The notes beneath the pieces are model-generated. The model searched no databases, had not been told where the DNA came from, and saw nothing but the letters and a program-made list of their open reading frames with translations. This document shows, in pieces, positions 41,651-50,666 of a stretch of 64,000 bases of DNA (the first letter of the stretch is position 1; each line of letters opens with the position of its first letter). The stretch lies in the NCBI RefSeq assembly GCF_009909185.1, contig NZ_JAAAMV010000001.1:372001-436000 (forward strand), written 5' to 3'. Source of the DNA: Paenibacillus glycinis. GTDB taxonomy: Bacteria; Bacillota; Bacilli; Paenibacillales; Paenibacillaceae. The position numbers and the translations under genes are program-made.

Positions 41651-42910
41651 TTAGACACCCGCGTACGAGTGCAAGCCGACGAGTACGAGATTGACCCCGA
41701 TCAGCGTGAACATCACCACCACGAAACCGATGACCGCAAGCCAAGCGGACTTGGACCCGTGCCAACCGCGGGACAAGCGAAGGTGCAGGTAGGCCGTGTA
41801 GTACAGCCAGGTGATGAGCGCCCAGACTTCCTTCGGATCCCAGCCCCAGAAACGCGACCAGGCGATGTACGCCCAGATCATGGCGAAAATCAAGGCGCCG
41901 AGCATGAAGATTGGATATCCGATCGCGATGGCCCGATAGCTGATCTCGTCGATATCGTCTTCGTCGATGCCGTCCATCAGCGGATGGATCGCCGCGCCGA
42001 TCCGTCTGCGCAGGACCAAGCGCAGCAGACCGTAAAGAATCGAGCCGTTGATGATCGACCACGTAATCGTGTTGAGCTTGCGCGCCGCATCGACGCCATG
42101 CATCCAGTGCGGCGTCTCGAACAGCGGCTTGTCGATGCCAAGGAACGAATCGATCGTCACCACTTGGCTGTTATACGGCTTGAAAATCGGCGGCAACGAG
42201 TATTCCACCGTATTGACCGTCGAATTCTCGACACCGCTGTCGTCGATCGTCACCGTCTCCTGCTTGAAGCTCGCTTCGTAGCCCGCGCCGCGGAACGCGA
42301 ACACGGAGCCGATGAACGCGATGATGACAATGATAACATAGAGCGTGAATTCCACCCAACGCTGTTCGCGTCTGGACTTCTCGTCCTTCTTCGTGAAATC
42401 GACCGTTCGCAGCAAGTACATGAGCCCGGCGGCGAAACCGACCGCGAAGAACGCCTCTCCCGAAGCGGCGGTCGTAACGTGAATCTTCAGCCAGTAGGAT
42501 TGCAAGGCCGGAATGAGCGGCTGCACTTCCTGCGGAAACACCGCCGCATACGCGACGATGATGACCACGAGCGGAAGCGTGAACAACCCGAGCAGCGGTT
42601 TGCGATAAATCGCGTCGACGATGATGAACGCCGCCATGATCGCCATCGCGAGGAACGACATGAACTCGTACATGTTGCTCGTCGGGATATGGCCGCCGCC
42701 CGCCCACCGGGTGAAGAAGAACGTCAGGTGCGCGATAAACCCGAGCAAAGCCACGAAGTAAGCGATCCGGCCCCAGCGTTTGGTATGCTCCTCGGGACTG
42801 CGTTTGCTCCATTTCTTGCCGAGCGCGGCTACTCCGTAAAATAGAAACCCGAAGCAGTAAAGAAAAAATGCGACGATAAACGCGTCGCTGCTGAAATCAA
42901 GCAAACTCAC
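41651..42910 (-). CDS. resC: Cytochrome c biogenesis protein ResC (CcsA/CcsB family)
   Basis: ResC works with ResB to carry haem across the membrane and attach it to apocytochromes c. The 419-residue multi-pass protein contains the haem-handling tryptophan-rich motif SRFWGWDPKEVWALITW near residue 350 and conserved histidines (for example AHLTFFF and KIHVTTAASGEAFFA). The start overlaps the resB stop as ATGA. Confidence 0.95.
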   Translation of the reverse strand: MSLLDFSSDAFIVAFFLYCFGFLFYGVAALGKKWSKRSPEEHTKRWGRIAYFVALLGFIAHLTFFFTRWAGGGHIPTSNMYEFMSFLAMAIMAAFIIVDAIYRKPLLGLFTLPLVVIIVAYAAVFPQEVQPLIPALQSYWLKIHVTTAASGEAFFAVGFAAGLMYLLRTVDFTKKDEKSRREQRWVEFTLYVIIVIIAFIGSVFAFRGAGYEASFKQETVTIDDSGVENSTVNTVEYSLPPIFKPYNSQVVTIDSFLGIDKPLFETPHWMHGVDAARKLNTITWSIINGSILYGLLRLVLRRRIGAAIHPLMDGIDEDDIDEISYRAIAIGYPIFMLGALIFAMIWAYIAWSRFWGWDPKEVWALITWLYYTAYLHLRLSRGWHGSKSAWLAVIGFVVVMFTLIGVNLVLVGLHSYAGV

Positions 42911-44571
42911 GATTTGTTCCTCCCGTTATCGAGCGACTTCGGCTCTACGACGATGCCTATTCCGCGCAGGGCGGACGCGACCTCGGCACGCATGCCGTAA
43001 TTGTTCTTGTTCGTATGTGCGCCGAGCGTCACGCGGCCGTTATCGAGTCGCAGCCAGATCCGGCGGTGCTGCCAGTAGGAACCGAGCAGAAGGCCGAACA
43101 TGGAAATGCCTGCTCCTACCCATATGTAAGGCATCGCGCGGTCGTAACGGATATTGAGCGAAGTCTCCACCGGGGCGAATTCGACGCCGTCCATCGAAGG
43201 CACCTTCAAATCGAAACGTTCGGCCAGCTTGCCGTTGATGACGTCCTGGCTGAAGCGCTCCTTGTCCGTTTGCTTCGGAAAGTACATGTAGGGCTCGCCC
43301 TTCTCGTCCAAGCCGGGTCCCTTCAAAACGAAGACGAACGCGGGCGCGTTCGGTTCGCGGGACTTGGTCGTCGGCTGGCCGTCCGAATTGAGCGCGAAAT
43401 CCATGTACGATTGACGAAGCTCCAGCGTGTACGGGCCGAGCGCGTAATCGAGCTGCGGATTGCGCATGTCCAGCTTGAACGGTCCGTACGTTTTACCCGT
43501 TTGCTTATCGATCAGAACCGGATTGACCGCTTTCAATTTCGGCGTATCGTCGAATCCGAACTGATAGGCTTTGATGCCGTCATACGACAACGGGTCGTTC
43601 ACGATGATGTCGTGACGCGTGACTTCCGTCAGCTTCGGCGTCTTCGAGGGATCATCGCAATCGGCGGAGCAGTCGTACAGGACGGCCTGCGTCTCGTACA
43701 GCTTCGCGCGGGCGGTGCCCTTCAATTCCGTCGGAAGCTCGGCATCGGCGTAATAATCGATCGTGAACTTCTCGTTCTTGATGTAATACTTCGTCTCCGG
43801 AACTTTCACCGTCTGCCCTTCCGGAACGGTCACGTAGTTGTCGATCGACCACCCGGGCAGCGTCCGGAGCAGGACGGCGAGCAGGAAGATGATGAGTCCG
43901 ATATGGTTGACGTAAGGTCCCCAACGGCTGAACCGGTTCTTCTCCGCGAGCAGCGCGCCGTTCTCCATGTGCACCTTGTACCGCTTGCGCTTCAACTGCG
44001 CGGCCAACCGTTCCGTCCAAGCGGCCTCCGGTCCTTCGGCCGCACCGGTATACACCGTTCTCTGGCGGGTCAGGAATTGCTCGTGCTTGCGGATCTGCTG
44101 CTTGTTCAGCGCCCGGTACAGCGGGAGAACCCTGTCCAGGCTGCAGATGACGAGGGACGTGCCGATCATGACGAGCAGGCCGATGAACCACCAGGATTCA
44201 TACGTGTTGGAAAAACCCAGCTTATAATACCATTTGCCGATCCATCCGTACTTGCCCTCGTAATACGTGGACGGATCGAACGAGATAAAAGCGTTTTCCT
44301 GCGTGAAAATCGTACCGATCATCGCCGCGATCAGCGTGATCACGATCAAGCGCACCGCGACCTTCACCGAAGAGAAGAAGTTCCAGACCCGGTCGATCGG
44401 GGACGGATTGCTCTTCTGCGAGCGACGCGCGATGCCGTCGTAGCGCATCTCCAGCGGGGCGTCGCTGCTCTCCTCCTCCGGATCGAGCGGGTAGCCGCAG
44501 CTTTCGCACAAGACGGTACCGGTTGGATTCTGGTGGCCGCACGTGCATTTCGTATTTTCAAAAGCTGACAA
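42907..44571 (-). CDS. resB: Cytochrome c biogenesis protein ResB
   Basis: ResB is the partner of ResC in system II cytochrome c assembly. The 554-residue protein has membrane helices near residues 75-95, 125-145 and 215-235, a large outer domain and a final helix. Its N-terminal 35 residues form a zinc-ribbon-like knuckle with CTCGHQNPTG and CESCGYPL (two CxC/CxxC pairs) ahead of the usual ResB start. It follows resA by 19 bases. Confidence 0.95.
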   Translation of the reverse strand: MSAFENTKCTCGHQNPTGTVLCESCGYPLDPEEESSDAPLEMRYDGIARRSQKSNPSPIDRVWNFFSSVKVAVRLIVITLIAAMIGTIFTQENAFISFDPSTYYEGKYGWIGKWYYKLGFSNTYESWWFIGLLVMIGTSLVICSLDRVLPLYRALNKQQIRKHEQFLTRQRTVYTGAAEGPEAAWTERLAAQLKRKRYKVHMENGALLAEKNRFSRWGPYVNHIGLIIFLLAVLLRTLPGWSIDNYVTVPEGQTVKVPETKYYIKNEKFTIDYYADAELPTELKGTARAKLYETQAVLYDCSADCDDPSKTPKLTEVTRHDIIVNDPLSYDGIKAYQFGFDDTPKLKAVNPVLIDKQTGKTYGPFKLDMRNPQLDYALGPYTLELRQSYMDFALNSDGQPTTKSREPNAPAFVFVLKGPGLDEKGEPYMYFPKQTDKERFSQDVINGKLAERFDLKVPSMDGVEFAPVETSLNIRYDRAMPYIWVGAGISMFGLLLGSYWQHRRIWLRLDNGRVTLGAHTNKNNYGMRAEVASALRGIGIVVEPKSLDNGRNKS

Positions 44572-44590
44572 TGCAAATAACCTCCTCCGA

Positions 44591-45118
44591 CTAGGACGCC
44601 AGCAGTTTCGTGATGCGCTCGTCCATGTCTTGTTTCCCCATCGCTCCGATAAAGACGTCCATTATCGTCCCGTCTGGCTTCACGAAGAAGGTGGTGGGAT
44701 ACGACTTAAGCCCATATGCGCGTTCGACTTGCCGATTGTTGTCCTGCAGCATCGTGTAACTGACGCCGTACTGCTTAATAAAATTGCTAATCGCCAAATT
44801 ATCCTCGCTCAGGTTAATTCCGACGATCTCAAACGGCTTGTCCCCGTGCTTCTTGTACTGTTCTTCCAAATCCGGCGTTTCCGTCACGCAGCCCGGGCAG
44901 AACGTGCCCCAGAAATTGATGACGAGCGCTTTCCCCTTATAGTCCTCGAGCCGGTGCGTCTTGCCGTCCATGTCGAGAAGCGCGAAAGACGGCGGCGTCT
45001 GGCCTTTGCCGGGCAGCCCGCCGCCGCTCGCAAACAGCGAGTGGCCGATGGCATATCCGCCCAGTATGAGAACGCCGAGGAAGATCAGCACTTGAATGAG
45101 TCTGCGGTTTGATTTCAT
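44591..45118 (-). CDS. resA: Thiol-disulfide oxidoreductase ResA
   Basis: ResA keeps the haem-binding cysteines of apocytochrome c reduced outside the membrane. The 175-residue protein has an N-terminal anchor (residues 8-27) and a thioredoxin fold with active site WGTFCPGCVTE, so CPGC rather than the CEPC of B. subtilis ResA. The cis-proline region is SYPTTFFVKPDG. It is the first gene of resA-resB-resC. Confidence 0.94.
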   Translation of the reverse strand: MKSNRRLIQVLIFLGVLILGGYAIGHSLFASGGGLPGKGQTPPSFALLDMDGKTHRLEDYKGKALVINFWGTFCPGCVTETPDLEEQYKKHGDKPFEIVGINLSEDNLAISNFIKQYGVSYTMLQDNNRQVERAYGLKSYPTTFFVKPDGTIMDVFIGAMGKQDMDERITKLLAS

Positions 45119-45213
45119 GCTGGTTCACCGCCTGTTCGTGAGCTGCAAAGCTGCTGTTTTGCGTATTTCCATTATAACGAAAATCGGACGGCAATAGAGA
45201 TTGCCGCCGCTCG

Positions 45214-45954
45214 TTATTTTTGAATTTTATGTGTCTTGACGGCCGCCGCGCGAAGCTCTTGAATCTCTTTCGGCGTCAAATGGCGGAACTTGCCGCGGGC
45301 CAGCCCGTGAAGGCCCAGCTCGCCGAAGCGAATTCTCCGGAGCAGAATAACGGGATGATTGATGGCGTCGAACATGCGTCGAACCTGTCGGTTGCGGCCC
45401 TCGTAAATCGTGATCGTGATGGTGGCTTGATTCTTCTCCGTGTCGACGTCGTGATACTCCACTTCGGCGGGAGCCGTCATGCCGTCCTCGAGCAAAATGC
45501 CCTGCTGCAGCCGTTCCAGCGCCGAGCCGTGCGGGACGCCTTTCACGGTTGCCCAATAGGTCTTCGGCACGTGATGGCTGGGATGCGTGAGCAGATTGGC
45601 GAACTCCCCGTCGTTCGTGAGGAGCAGCAGTCCTTCGGTATCATAATCCAACCGGCCGACGGGGTATACCCGTTCTTTGATGCCGGGCAAGTAGTCGGAA
45701 ACGATCTTGCGCCCTTGCGGGTCGCTCGCGCTCGTAATGACGCCCTTCGGTTTATGCAACATCAAGTAAAGCTTGCTTTCGCTTCGGATTCTGCGGCCGT
45801 TCACGGTAATGACGTCCACGGCGGGATCGGCCTTGACGCCCAAGGTCGTCACGGTCTCTTCGTTGACCTGGACCTTCCCGGACAGAATAAGCTCCTCGCA
45901 TTTGCGGCGCGATGCAACGCCGGCCTGCGCTAAAATCTTTTGTAAACGTTCCAA
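45214..45954 (-). CDS. rluB: 23S rRNA pseudouridine synthase RluB
   Basis: RluB modifies a uridine of 23S rRNA. The 246-residue protein has an N-terminal S4 domain (LQKILAQAGVASRRKCEELI) and the RsuA-family catalytic motif VGRLDYDTEGLLLLTNDG, with the catalytic Asp, and EGRNRQVRRMF. The TTG at 45954 is chosen because GAGGTG lies six bases upstream and the family begins MERLQK; the frame extends to 45978 without support. It lies between spmB and resA, as in B. subtilis. Confidence 0.95.
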   Translation of the reverse strand: MERLQKILAQAGVASRRKCEELILSGKVQVNEETVTTLGVKADPAVDVITVNGRRIRSESKLYLMLHKPKGVITSASDPQGRKIVSDYLPGIKERVYPVGRLDYDTEGLLLLTNDGEFANLLTHPSHHVPKTYWATVKGVPHGSALERLQQGILLEDGMTAPAEVEYHDVDTEKNQATITITIYEGRNRQVRRMFDAINHPVILLRRIRFGELGLHGLARGKFRHLTPKEIQELRAAAVKTHKIQK

Positions 45955-46036
45955 TGTTTTCACCTCACCCCCCATCATACCCTAAATCGACATGCGAAAG
46001 AAAGTCCGGTATCGGGCGGGCCGTTCCGTCGAATGC

Positions 46037-46091
46037 GCAAAAAGCCCTATTGCGCGCAGGTACCGGCAAGGCACCGCGCCCGATAGGGCTT
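46037..46091 (-). terminator. Intrinsic terminator of spmB
   Basis: The outer stem AAGCCCTAT/ATAGGGCTT (46042-46050 with 46083-46091) encloses a GC-rich inner hairpin and is followed by TTTTTGCGC on the minus strand. Confidence 0.85.
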
Positions 46092-46105
46092 CGGGAATAT
46101 GTAAG

Positions 46106-46642
46106 CTACGCGCCGAAAACGAATAAACAAATGATGATTGCCGCGAAAAACCCGACCAGGTCGGAAAAGAGGCCAACCTTCAGCGCGTACTTGCTCTTGC
46201 GGATCCCGACCGCGCCGAAGTACACCGTGAGCACGTACAGCGTCGTATCCGTGCTGCCTTGAATGGTGGAGGAGATACGGCCGATCAACGAATCCGGACC
46301 GTACGTCTTGATCAGCTCCGTCGTGAACGCGAGCGAACCGGCGCCCGTGAGCGGCCGGAGCAGCCCTAACGGCAGCACCTCGCTCGGGATGCCGAGTCCG
46401 TCGAACAACGGGCGGATGAGGCTCGCCAGCATGTCCATCGCCCCGGAGGCCCGGAACATGCTGATGGCCACCATCATGCCGACGAGATGCGGAATGATGT
46501 TGATCGCCGTGCCGAACCCGTCCTTCGCGCCGTCGATGAACGTCTCGTAAACGGGGATGCGCTTGAAAGCGGCATAGAGCGGGATGAACACGATCATGAG
46601 CGGAATGAGCCAAGCGGATATCATCGTTACCCACTCATACAA
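46106..46642 (-). CDS. spmB: Spore maturation protein B
   Basis: SpmB, with SpmA, is needed for normal dehydration of the spore core; both resemble nucleoside-transporter halves. The 178-residue membrane protein has the gate-like motifs FRASGAMDML and STIQGSTDTT. A TTG at 46642 overlapping the spmA stop is chosen because GGGTGAGG lies just upstream and it gives the exact length of the B. subtilis protein. The longer frame inside spmA is unsupported. Confidence 0.93.
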   Translation of the reverse strand: MYEWVTMISAWLIPLMIVFIPLYAAFKRIPVYETFIDGAKDGFGTAINIIPHLVGMMVAISMFRASGAMDMLASLIRPLFDGLGIPSEVLPLGLLRPLTGAGSLAFTTELIKTYGPDSLIGRISSTIQGSTDTTLYVLTVYFGAVGIRKSKYALKVGLFSDLVGFFAAIIICLFVFGA

Positions 46643-47339
46643 TGGCCTCACCCTTTCCCTGGTCGAAGCCGGCGGACGCCGCACCCGGCGGCGCGCCGGG
46701 CAGCTCGCGGTCATGCTCTGCGCCTATCGGCCCGTCGCGGCCGATATCTCTCGGCGGCTTGCGGTTATACCGGTGCCGGTACCAGCGATCCGCCGCGATG
46801 GCGGCCGCGGTCGCCACCAGCGTCGCCGCCAGCGTCGTGCCGACGATCTCGGCCGGGTTCACCGAGCCGTACGTCATCCGGATCGCGATCAACGTCGTCG
46901 GCACGAGCGTAATGCTGGACGTATTGAGCGCGAGGAGCGTGCACATCGCCGCCGAGGCCGTTTCCTTATGCGGGTTCAGCTTCTGCAGCTCCTGCATCGC
47001 CTTGATGCCCATCGGCGTCGCCGCGTTTCCGAGTCCCAATATGTTCGCGCTCATGTTGCTCATGATGTAGCCGAGCGCGGGATGTCCCTTGGGAACATCG
47101 GGGAACAGGAACCGCACGGCGGGCTGCAGGAGAACGGCGATTTTGCGGAGCAGTCCCGCATCCTCGCCGATGCGCATCAAGCCAAGCCAGAACACCATGA
47201 CGCTGATCAAACCGAAGCTGACGGTCACGCCGCTTTTGGCCCCTTCGAACGCGGCTTCCGTGAGCGCGTCCATGCGGCCGTTCAAAATGGCGGCAACGAA
47301 GCTGACCGCGATGAAAAACAGCCAAATGAAATTCACCAT
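46635..47339 (-). CDS. spmA: Spore maturation protein A
   Basis: SpmA is the partner of SpmB. The 234-residue membrane protein begins MVNFIWLFFIAVSF and has the conserved NMSANILGLGNAATPMG and MCTLLALNTSSITLVP. The family protein in B. subtilis is about 40 residues shorter; the extra part is a hydrophilic C-terminal tail rich in Arg, Asp, Gly and Pro after the last helix. GGAGG precedes the ATG at 47339. It lies in dacB-spmA-spmB. Confidence 0.94.
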   Translation of the reverse strand: MVNFIWLFFIAVSFVAAILNGRMDALTEAAFEGAKSGVTVSFGLISVMVFWLGLMRIGEDAGLLRKIAVLLQPAVRFLFPDVPKGHPALGYIMSNMSANILGLGNAATPMGIKAMQELQKLNPHKETASAAMCTLLALNTSSITLVPTTLIAIRMTYGSVNPAEIVGTTLAATLVATAAAIAADRWYRHRYNRKPPRDIGRDGPIGAEHDRELPGAPPGAASAGFDQGKGEAIV

Positions 47340-47385
47340 CCCGCCGCCTCCTTCCTTCAAGATGCAAGCTGCCGCCCTCCATGGC

Positions 47386-48531
47386 TTATCGGAACGAACC
47401 TCGCGGACTCATTCCGGCCGCGACCGCCGCGCGTTCGCCCGTCGTCCACGCCGGTTTGTCCGGCAGGCCCATCCGCGAGCCATTCGGGTCGTAGACAGGC
47501 GTCGAACCGATTCGTTCGTCGCCGAGGAACCAGTCCAGCGTCCCGCGTTCGCCGAGCAGGTACGCGGCGGAACGCGCGTCCACCAAGGTCAGCTTGTTGC
47601 GGAGCTGCGCCTTTTCGCCTTCGGCGAACGGATAACGAAGCGTACGTCCGACCGCCAGCGGATACCCGCTGACCGGCTGTCCTTTATGCGTGACCTCGCT
47701 GAGCGGATAATGATTGAAGCCATAGCTCAGCAGCCGCTGATGATCGTTCCAGTCGTCGCTGTCGTTCAGCGTAACGGCGACAAGCTGCTGGCCTCCGCGG
47801 GTGGCCGAGCTCACCAGGCAGCGCAGCGATTTCTTGGTGTAGCCGGTTTTCACCCCGTCCGCGCCTTCGTACATCGTCAGCATTTTGTTTTTATTTTTCC
47901 ATAGGTAATTCCAATTGTCGTTGGGGTTCGGAGCCGACTTGCTCTTGGTCTTGACGATCTCCTTGAACACCGGATTCTTGAGCGCGTACGCCGTCAGCTT
48001 TGCCAAATCGTTCGCGGACGCGTAATGCCCTTCGGCATCCAACCCGCTCGGATTCATGAACTGCGAATTCGCGAGTCCCAGCATTTCGGCCTTGTCGTTC
48101 ATGAGATGGACGAAGCCTTCCTCGGAGCCGCCGACATGCTCGGCGATCGCGGTTGCCGCGTCGTTGCCCGATCTCAGCATGAGCCCGTAGAGCATATTAT
48201 GCAGGCTCATCTTCTCCCCGCGCCGCAAATAAATCGACGATCCTTCTTTCCCGGCCGCGCGGACGCTCGTCTCGACCATATCCGACAGCTTCCCGTGCTC
48301 GATGGCGACGATGGCCGTCATGATCTTCGTCAAGCTTGCGATCAGCATCGGCTTGTCCCCGTTATGGCTGTACAAAATCCGGCCGGACTCCACGTCGATC
48401 AGCGCGGCGCCCCTGGCACCCGTCCTCATGGTTTCCGGCGCCGCGTCCGCCGTTCCGGGCAACCCCGGAAGCAGCATCAGCGCGGCGATGGCAATAGCGA
48501 TCAGTCTGTTCGTGATGCAGGCGAGCCTCAT
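47386..48531 (-). CDS. dacB: Sporulation-type D-alanyl-D-alanine carboxypeptidase
   Basis: DacB trims peptide side chains of spore cortex peptidoglycan and limits its cross-linking. The 381-residue protein has a signal peptide, the serine motif ASLTKIM near residue 66, SGNDAA and DGVKTGYT, then a C-terminal beta domain. AAGGAGG lies before the ATG at 48531. It heads dacB-spmA-spmB, as in B. subtilis, which supports the sporulation role over a vegetative PBP5. Confidence 0.93.
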   Translation of the reverse strand: MRLACITNRLIAIAIAALMLLPGLPGTADAAPETMRTGARGAALIDVESGRILYSHNGDKPMLIASLTKIMTAIVAIEHGKLSDMVETSVRAAGKEGSSIYLRRGEKMSLHNMLYGLMLRSGNDAATAIAEHVGGSEEGFVHLMNDKAEMLGLANSQFMNPSGLDAEGHYASANDLAKLTAYALKNPVFKEIVKTKSKSAPNPNDNWNYLWKNKNKMLTMYEGADGVKTGYTKKSLRCLVSSATRGGQQLVAVTLNDSDDWNDHQRLLSYGFNHYPLSEVTHKGQPVSGYPLAVGRTLRYPFAEGEKAQLRNKLTLVDARSAAYLLGERGTLDWFLGDERIGSTPVYDPNGSRMGLPDKPAWTTGERAAVAAGMSPRGSFR

Positions 48532-48609
48532 AGATGTCCTGTCCTCCTTGATGTCGGTACTCGTCTTGTACAAGTATATGAAGCGGTTCGGGATATATCC
48601 CAACCCGTC

Positions 48610-48643
48610 CTAAAAAAAAGAACCGCCCCCGGAGTGGACGGTC
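48610..48643 (-). terminator. Intrinsic terminator of ytfJ
   Basis: A 7-pair stem with one G-U (ACCGTCC/GGGCGGT) is followed by TTTTTTTT on the minus strand, about 30 bases after the ytfJ stop. Confidence 0.85.
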
Positions 48644-48673
48644 TGTCGGTGAAGCCGAAGCCCACCGTCGGCG

Positions 48674-49132
48674 CTAACGTACGTCCATGCTGTCGATGAG
48701 CACGGAATCGATCTCGGCGCCCGCGACAGCGTGGTCTTTTTTGAACATGTTTTGAATCTTGTCGAACACCTGCGGCGCGGAGTCGATCACGCGCTCCATC
48801 AGATGCGTTTGATTGTCCAGCGGCACGATTCGCACGCCGTGGGTGCCTACGACGAGAAACGCGATCGGCGTAATGGAGACGCCGCCGCCGCTGCCGCCGC
48901 CGAAGGGCATCTGGACATCGGCGTTATGCATGTCGGCGCCGGTCTTGCCGTGTTCGCCCATGCGGATATCGCTGCCGCCGGCCACGAAACCGAAGCCGAC
49001 TTTGGAGATCGGCATGATGACGCTGCCGTCCGGCGTTTGCACCGGATCGCCGACGATGGTGTTGACGTCTACCATTTCCTTGATGTTTTCCATGGCGGTT
49101 TGCATTAAGCCTTGAATCGGATGGTCTGTCAT
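48674..49132 (-). CDS. ytfJ: Sporulation protein YtfJ (GerW)
   Basis: YtfJ/GerW is a forespore protein needed for a normal L-alanine germination response. The 152-residue protein has the family signatures VGDPVQTPDGSVIMPISKVGFGF and a Gly-rich MPFGGGSGGGVSITP, then PIAFLVVG. GGAGG lies 10 bases before the ATG at 49132. It follows ytfI, as in other Bacillales. Confidence 0.94.
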   Translation of the reverse strand: MTDHPIQGLMQTAMENIKEMVDVNTIVGDPVQTPDGSVIMPISKVGFGFVAGGSDIRMGEHGKTGADMHNADVQMPFGGGSGGGVSITPIAFLVVGTHGVRIVPLDNQTHLMERVIDSAPQVFDKIQNMFKKDHAVAGAEIDSVLIDSMDVR

Positions 49133-49213
49133 CAAATAAAGTCCTCCTCGGATCAAAATCAGAAGCTGCTCTTGCCGTTTCTAGCGTTCCCCCGCCCACA
49201 GCGCATTATGTAA

Positions 49214-49912
49214 TCATCCGCGCAGCAATATGCGCTGCCAGCCGACAACGCCGCGCTCCATTCCTTTGGCCGCGTGCTTCAGCTTGACCGAAATCCGGAA
49301 ACCGGCGTAAATGGCATACGCGAAATTGATCTTGGCGGTGAATTTGCCTTCCGTCGAGAAATGCGGCGCCTGATAAACCGGCTGCACCGCCATGGAGGGA
49401 TCCGTCTCCAGCCGGATCAGCTGGGACAGCACGCCGACCGCCGTCGTTTTCACGGACCAAGCCATTCCCGTCAGCATGGCCGTCCACATCGCGTCGCCCG
49501 TGCCGATCGCGCTCGTCCATTTCCATTCCGTGACGCGGATATGGCCGAGCGTCCGTTGGACCCAGCCGAGCAGATCGTCCGCATGCCGCAGCAGCGCATG
49601 CGACCATTCGATCGATTGCAGGATGCTTTTCGCGTTCACGTTCGACTTGTTGACCTTCGACTCGCTTCCGCCGATGTTCTCTGCCGTGAGCTCCCGTTTC
49701 AGTTCCATGCCGATGCCCTTCATTTTCATCTCGGGCAGTTTCCATTGATAGTTCACGATGCCGAGAAGCGCCCGGATGCGCAGCTCGGCATCGTCATTGT
49801 CGCCGACCCGCTTGATATGGCCGCGAATGACGACCGGAGAACACGCAATGACGAGCAGCAGCAAAAAAAAGAGACCTGCCGCGATCATCCATCCGAACGG
49901 GTAGCCGAGCAT
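49214..49912 (-). CDS. ytfI: YtfI-like DUF2953 protein
   Basis: A 232-residue protein with one N-terminal membrane helix (about residues 7-25) followed by a beta-rich domain (IRGHIKRVGDNDDAELRIRALLG) and helices. It sits directly upstream of ytfJ, which is the standard partner of this DUF2953 family. The ATG at 49912 has GGGGG nine bases upstream; starts further up overlap the scpB end and lack a site. The function is unknown, but the linkage suggests a spore role. Confidence 0.85.
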   Translation of the reverse strand: MLGYPFGWMIAAGLFFLLLLVIACSPVVIRGHIKRVGDNDDAELRIRALLGIVNYQWKLPEMKMKGIGMELKRELTAENIGGSESKVNKSNVNAKSILQSIEWSHALLRHADDLLGWVQRTLGHIRVTEWKWTSAIGTGDAMWTAMLTGMAWSVKTTAVGVLSQLIRLETDPSMAVQPVYQAPHFSTEGKFTAKINFAYAIYAGFRISVKLKHAAKGMERGVVGWQRILLRG

Positions 49913-49994
49913 GGCGTTTTTCCCCCATTTCCCTACTTTGGTCGGATATAGTATGACCTTGCGGACAAATCTCATACGGCATTGCTCGTGCAAG

Positions 49995-50666
49995 TTAATT
50001 CTCGGACACCGTTTCCGGCTCCGGCGCGACGTGCAGCTCTTCGCCAAGCTCGGTGTCGAGGTCGGCAAGCGACATATCCTCGATCGTCATTTGGCGTCCT
50101 TCCAGCCGTTCGAAGAGCAGCTGGGTCTGGTCTTCCAAATCCTCGTTCGTCATCGCCGAAGGCTCCGGAAGCGCATCGAGCCCGGACAGGCCGAAGTAAT
50201 CGAGAAACGATTTGGTCGTTCCGTACAGAATGGGACGCCCGATCTGTTCGGCGCGGCCGACTTCCTCGATCAGGTCCTTGCTGACCAGCGATTGCAGCGC
50301 CCGGTCGCACTTGACGCCGCGGATCTCCTCGATCTCCACGCGTGTGATCGGCTGCCGGTATGCCACGATCGACAACGTTTCCAGCGCCGCCTGCGACAGG
50401 CTGGAACGGGTCGGCGAGTAGGCCATCCGTTCGAAATACGCCGCGTGGTCCGGATTCGTCGTCAACCGGTAGGCTCCCGCGATCAGCGACATCTGGATGC
50501 CGCGCTTCTTGCTTTTCAAGTCCTTCATCAAATCTTTGGCCAGATCCGCCGCCACCGCCGCGTCCAGCTGGAGAATGTCCGACAGCTGTTTTGCCGTCAG
50601 CCCTTCGTCCCCCGCCATGAAAAGCAGTCCCTCAATAATCGACTTCAACTTCGAATAATCCGCCAT
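49995..50666 (-). CDS. scpB: Segregation and condensation protein B
   Basis: ScpB binds ScpA in the SMC complex that organises and separates the chromosome. The 223-residue protein has two winged-helix domains, with the signature SQAALETLSIVAYRQPITR and IEEIRGVKCDRAL. The ATG at 50666 lies inside the end of scpA (35-base overlap) and follows GGAGGGG. The C-terminus ends in an acidic tail. Confidence 0.96.
   Translation of the reverse strand: MADYSKLKSIIEGLLFMAGDEGLTAKQLSDILQLDAAVAADLAKDLMKDLKSKKRGIQMSLIAGAYRLTTNPDHAAYFERMAYSPTRSSLSQAALETLSIVAYRQPITRVEIEEIRGVKCDRALQSLVSKDLIEEVGRAEQIGRPILYGTTKSFLDYFGLSGLDALPEPSAMTNEDLEDQTQLLFERLEGRQMTIEDMSLADLDTELGEELHVAPEPETVSEN

Noticed and set aside
43015-44568. 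517-codon plus-strand open frame opposite resB
   Set aside because: It mirrors resB across its full length, has no family motif and no ribosome site. Long antisense frames are expected in G+C-rich genes.
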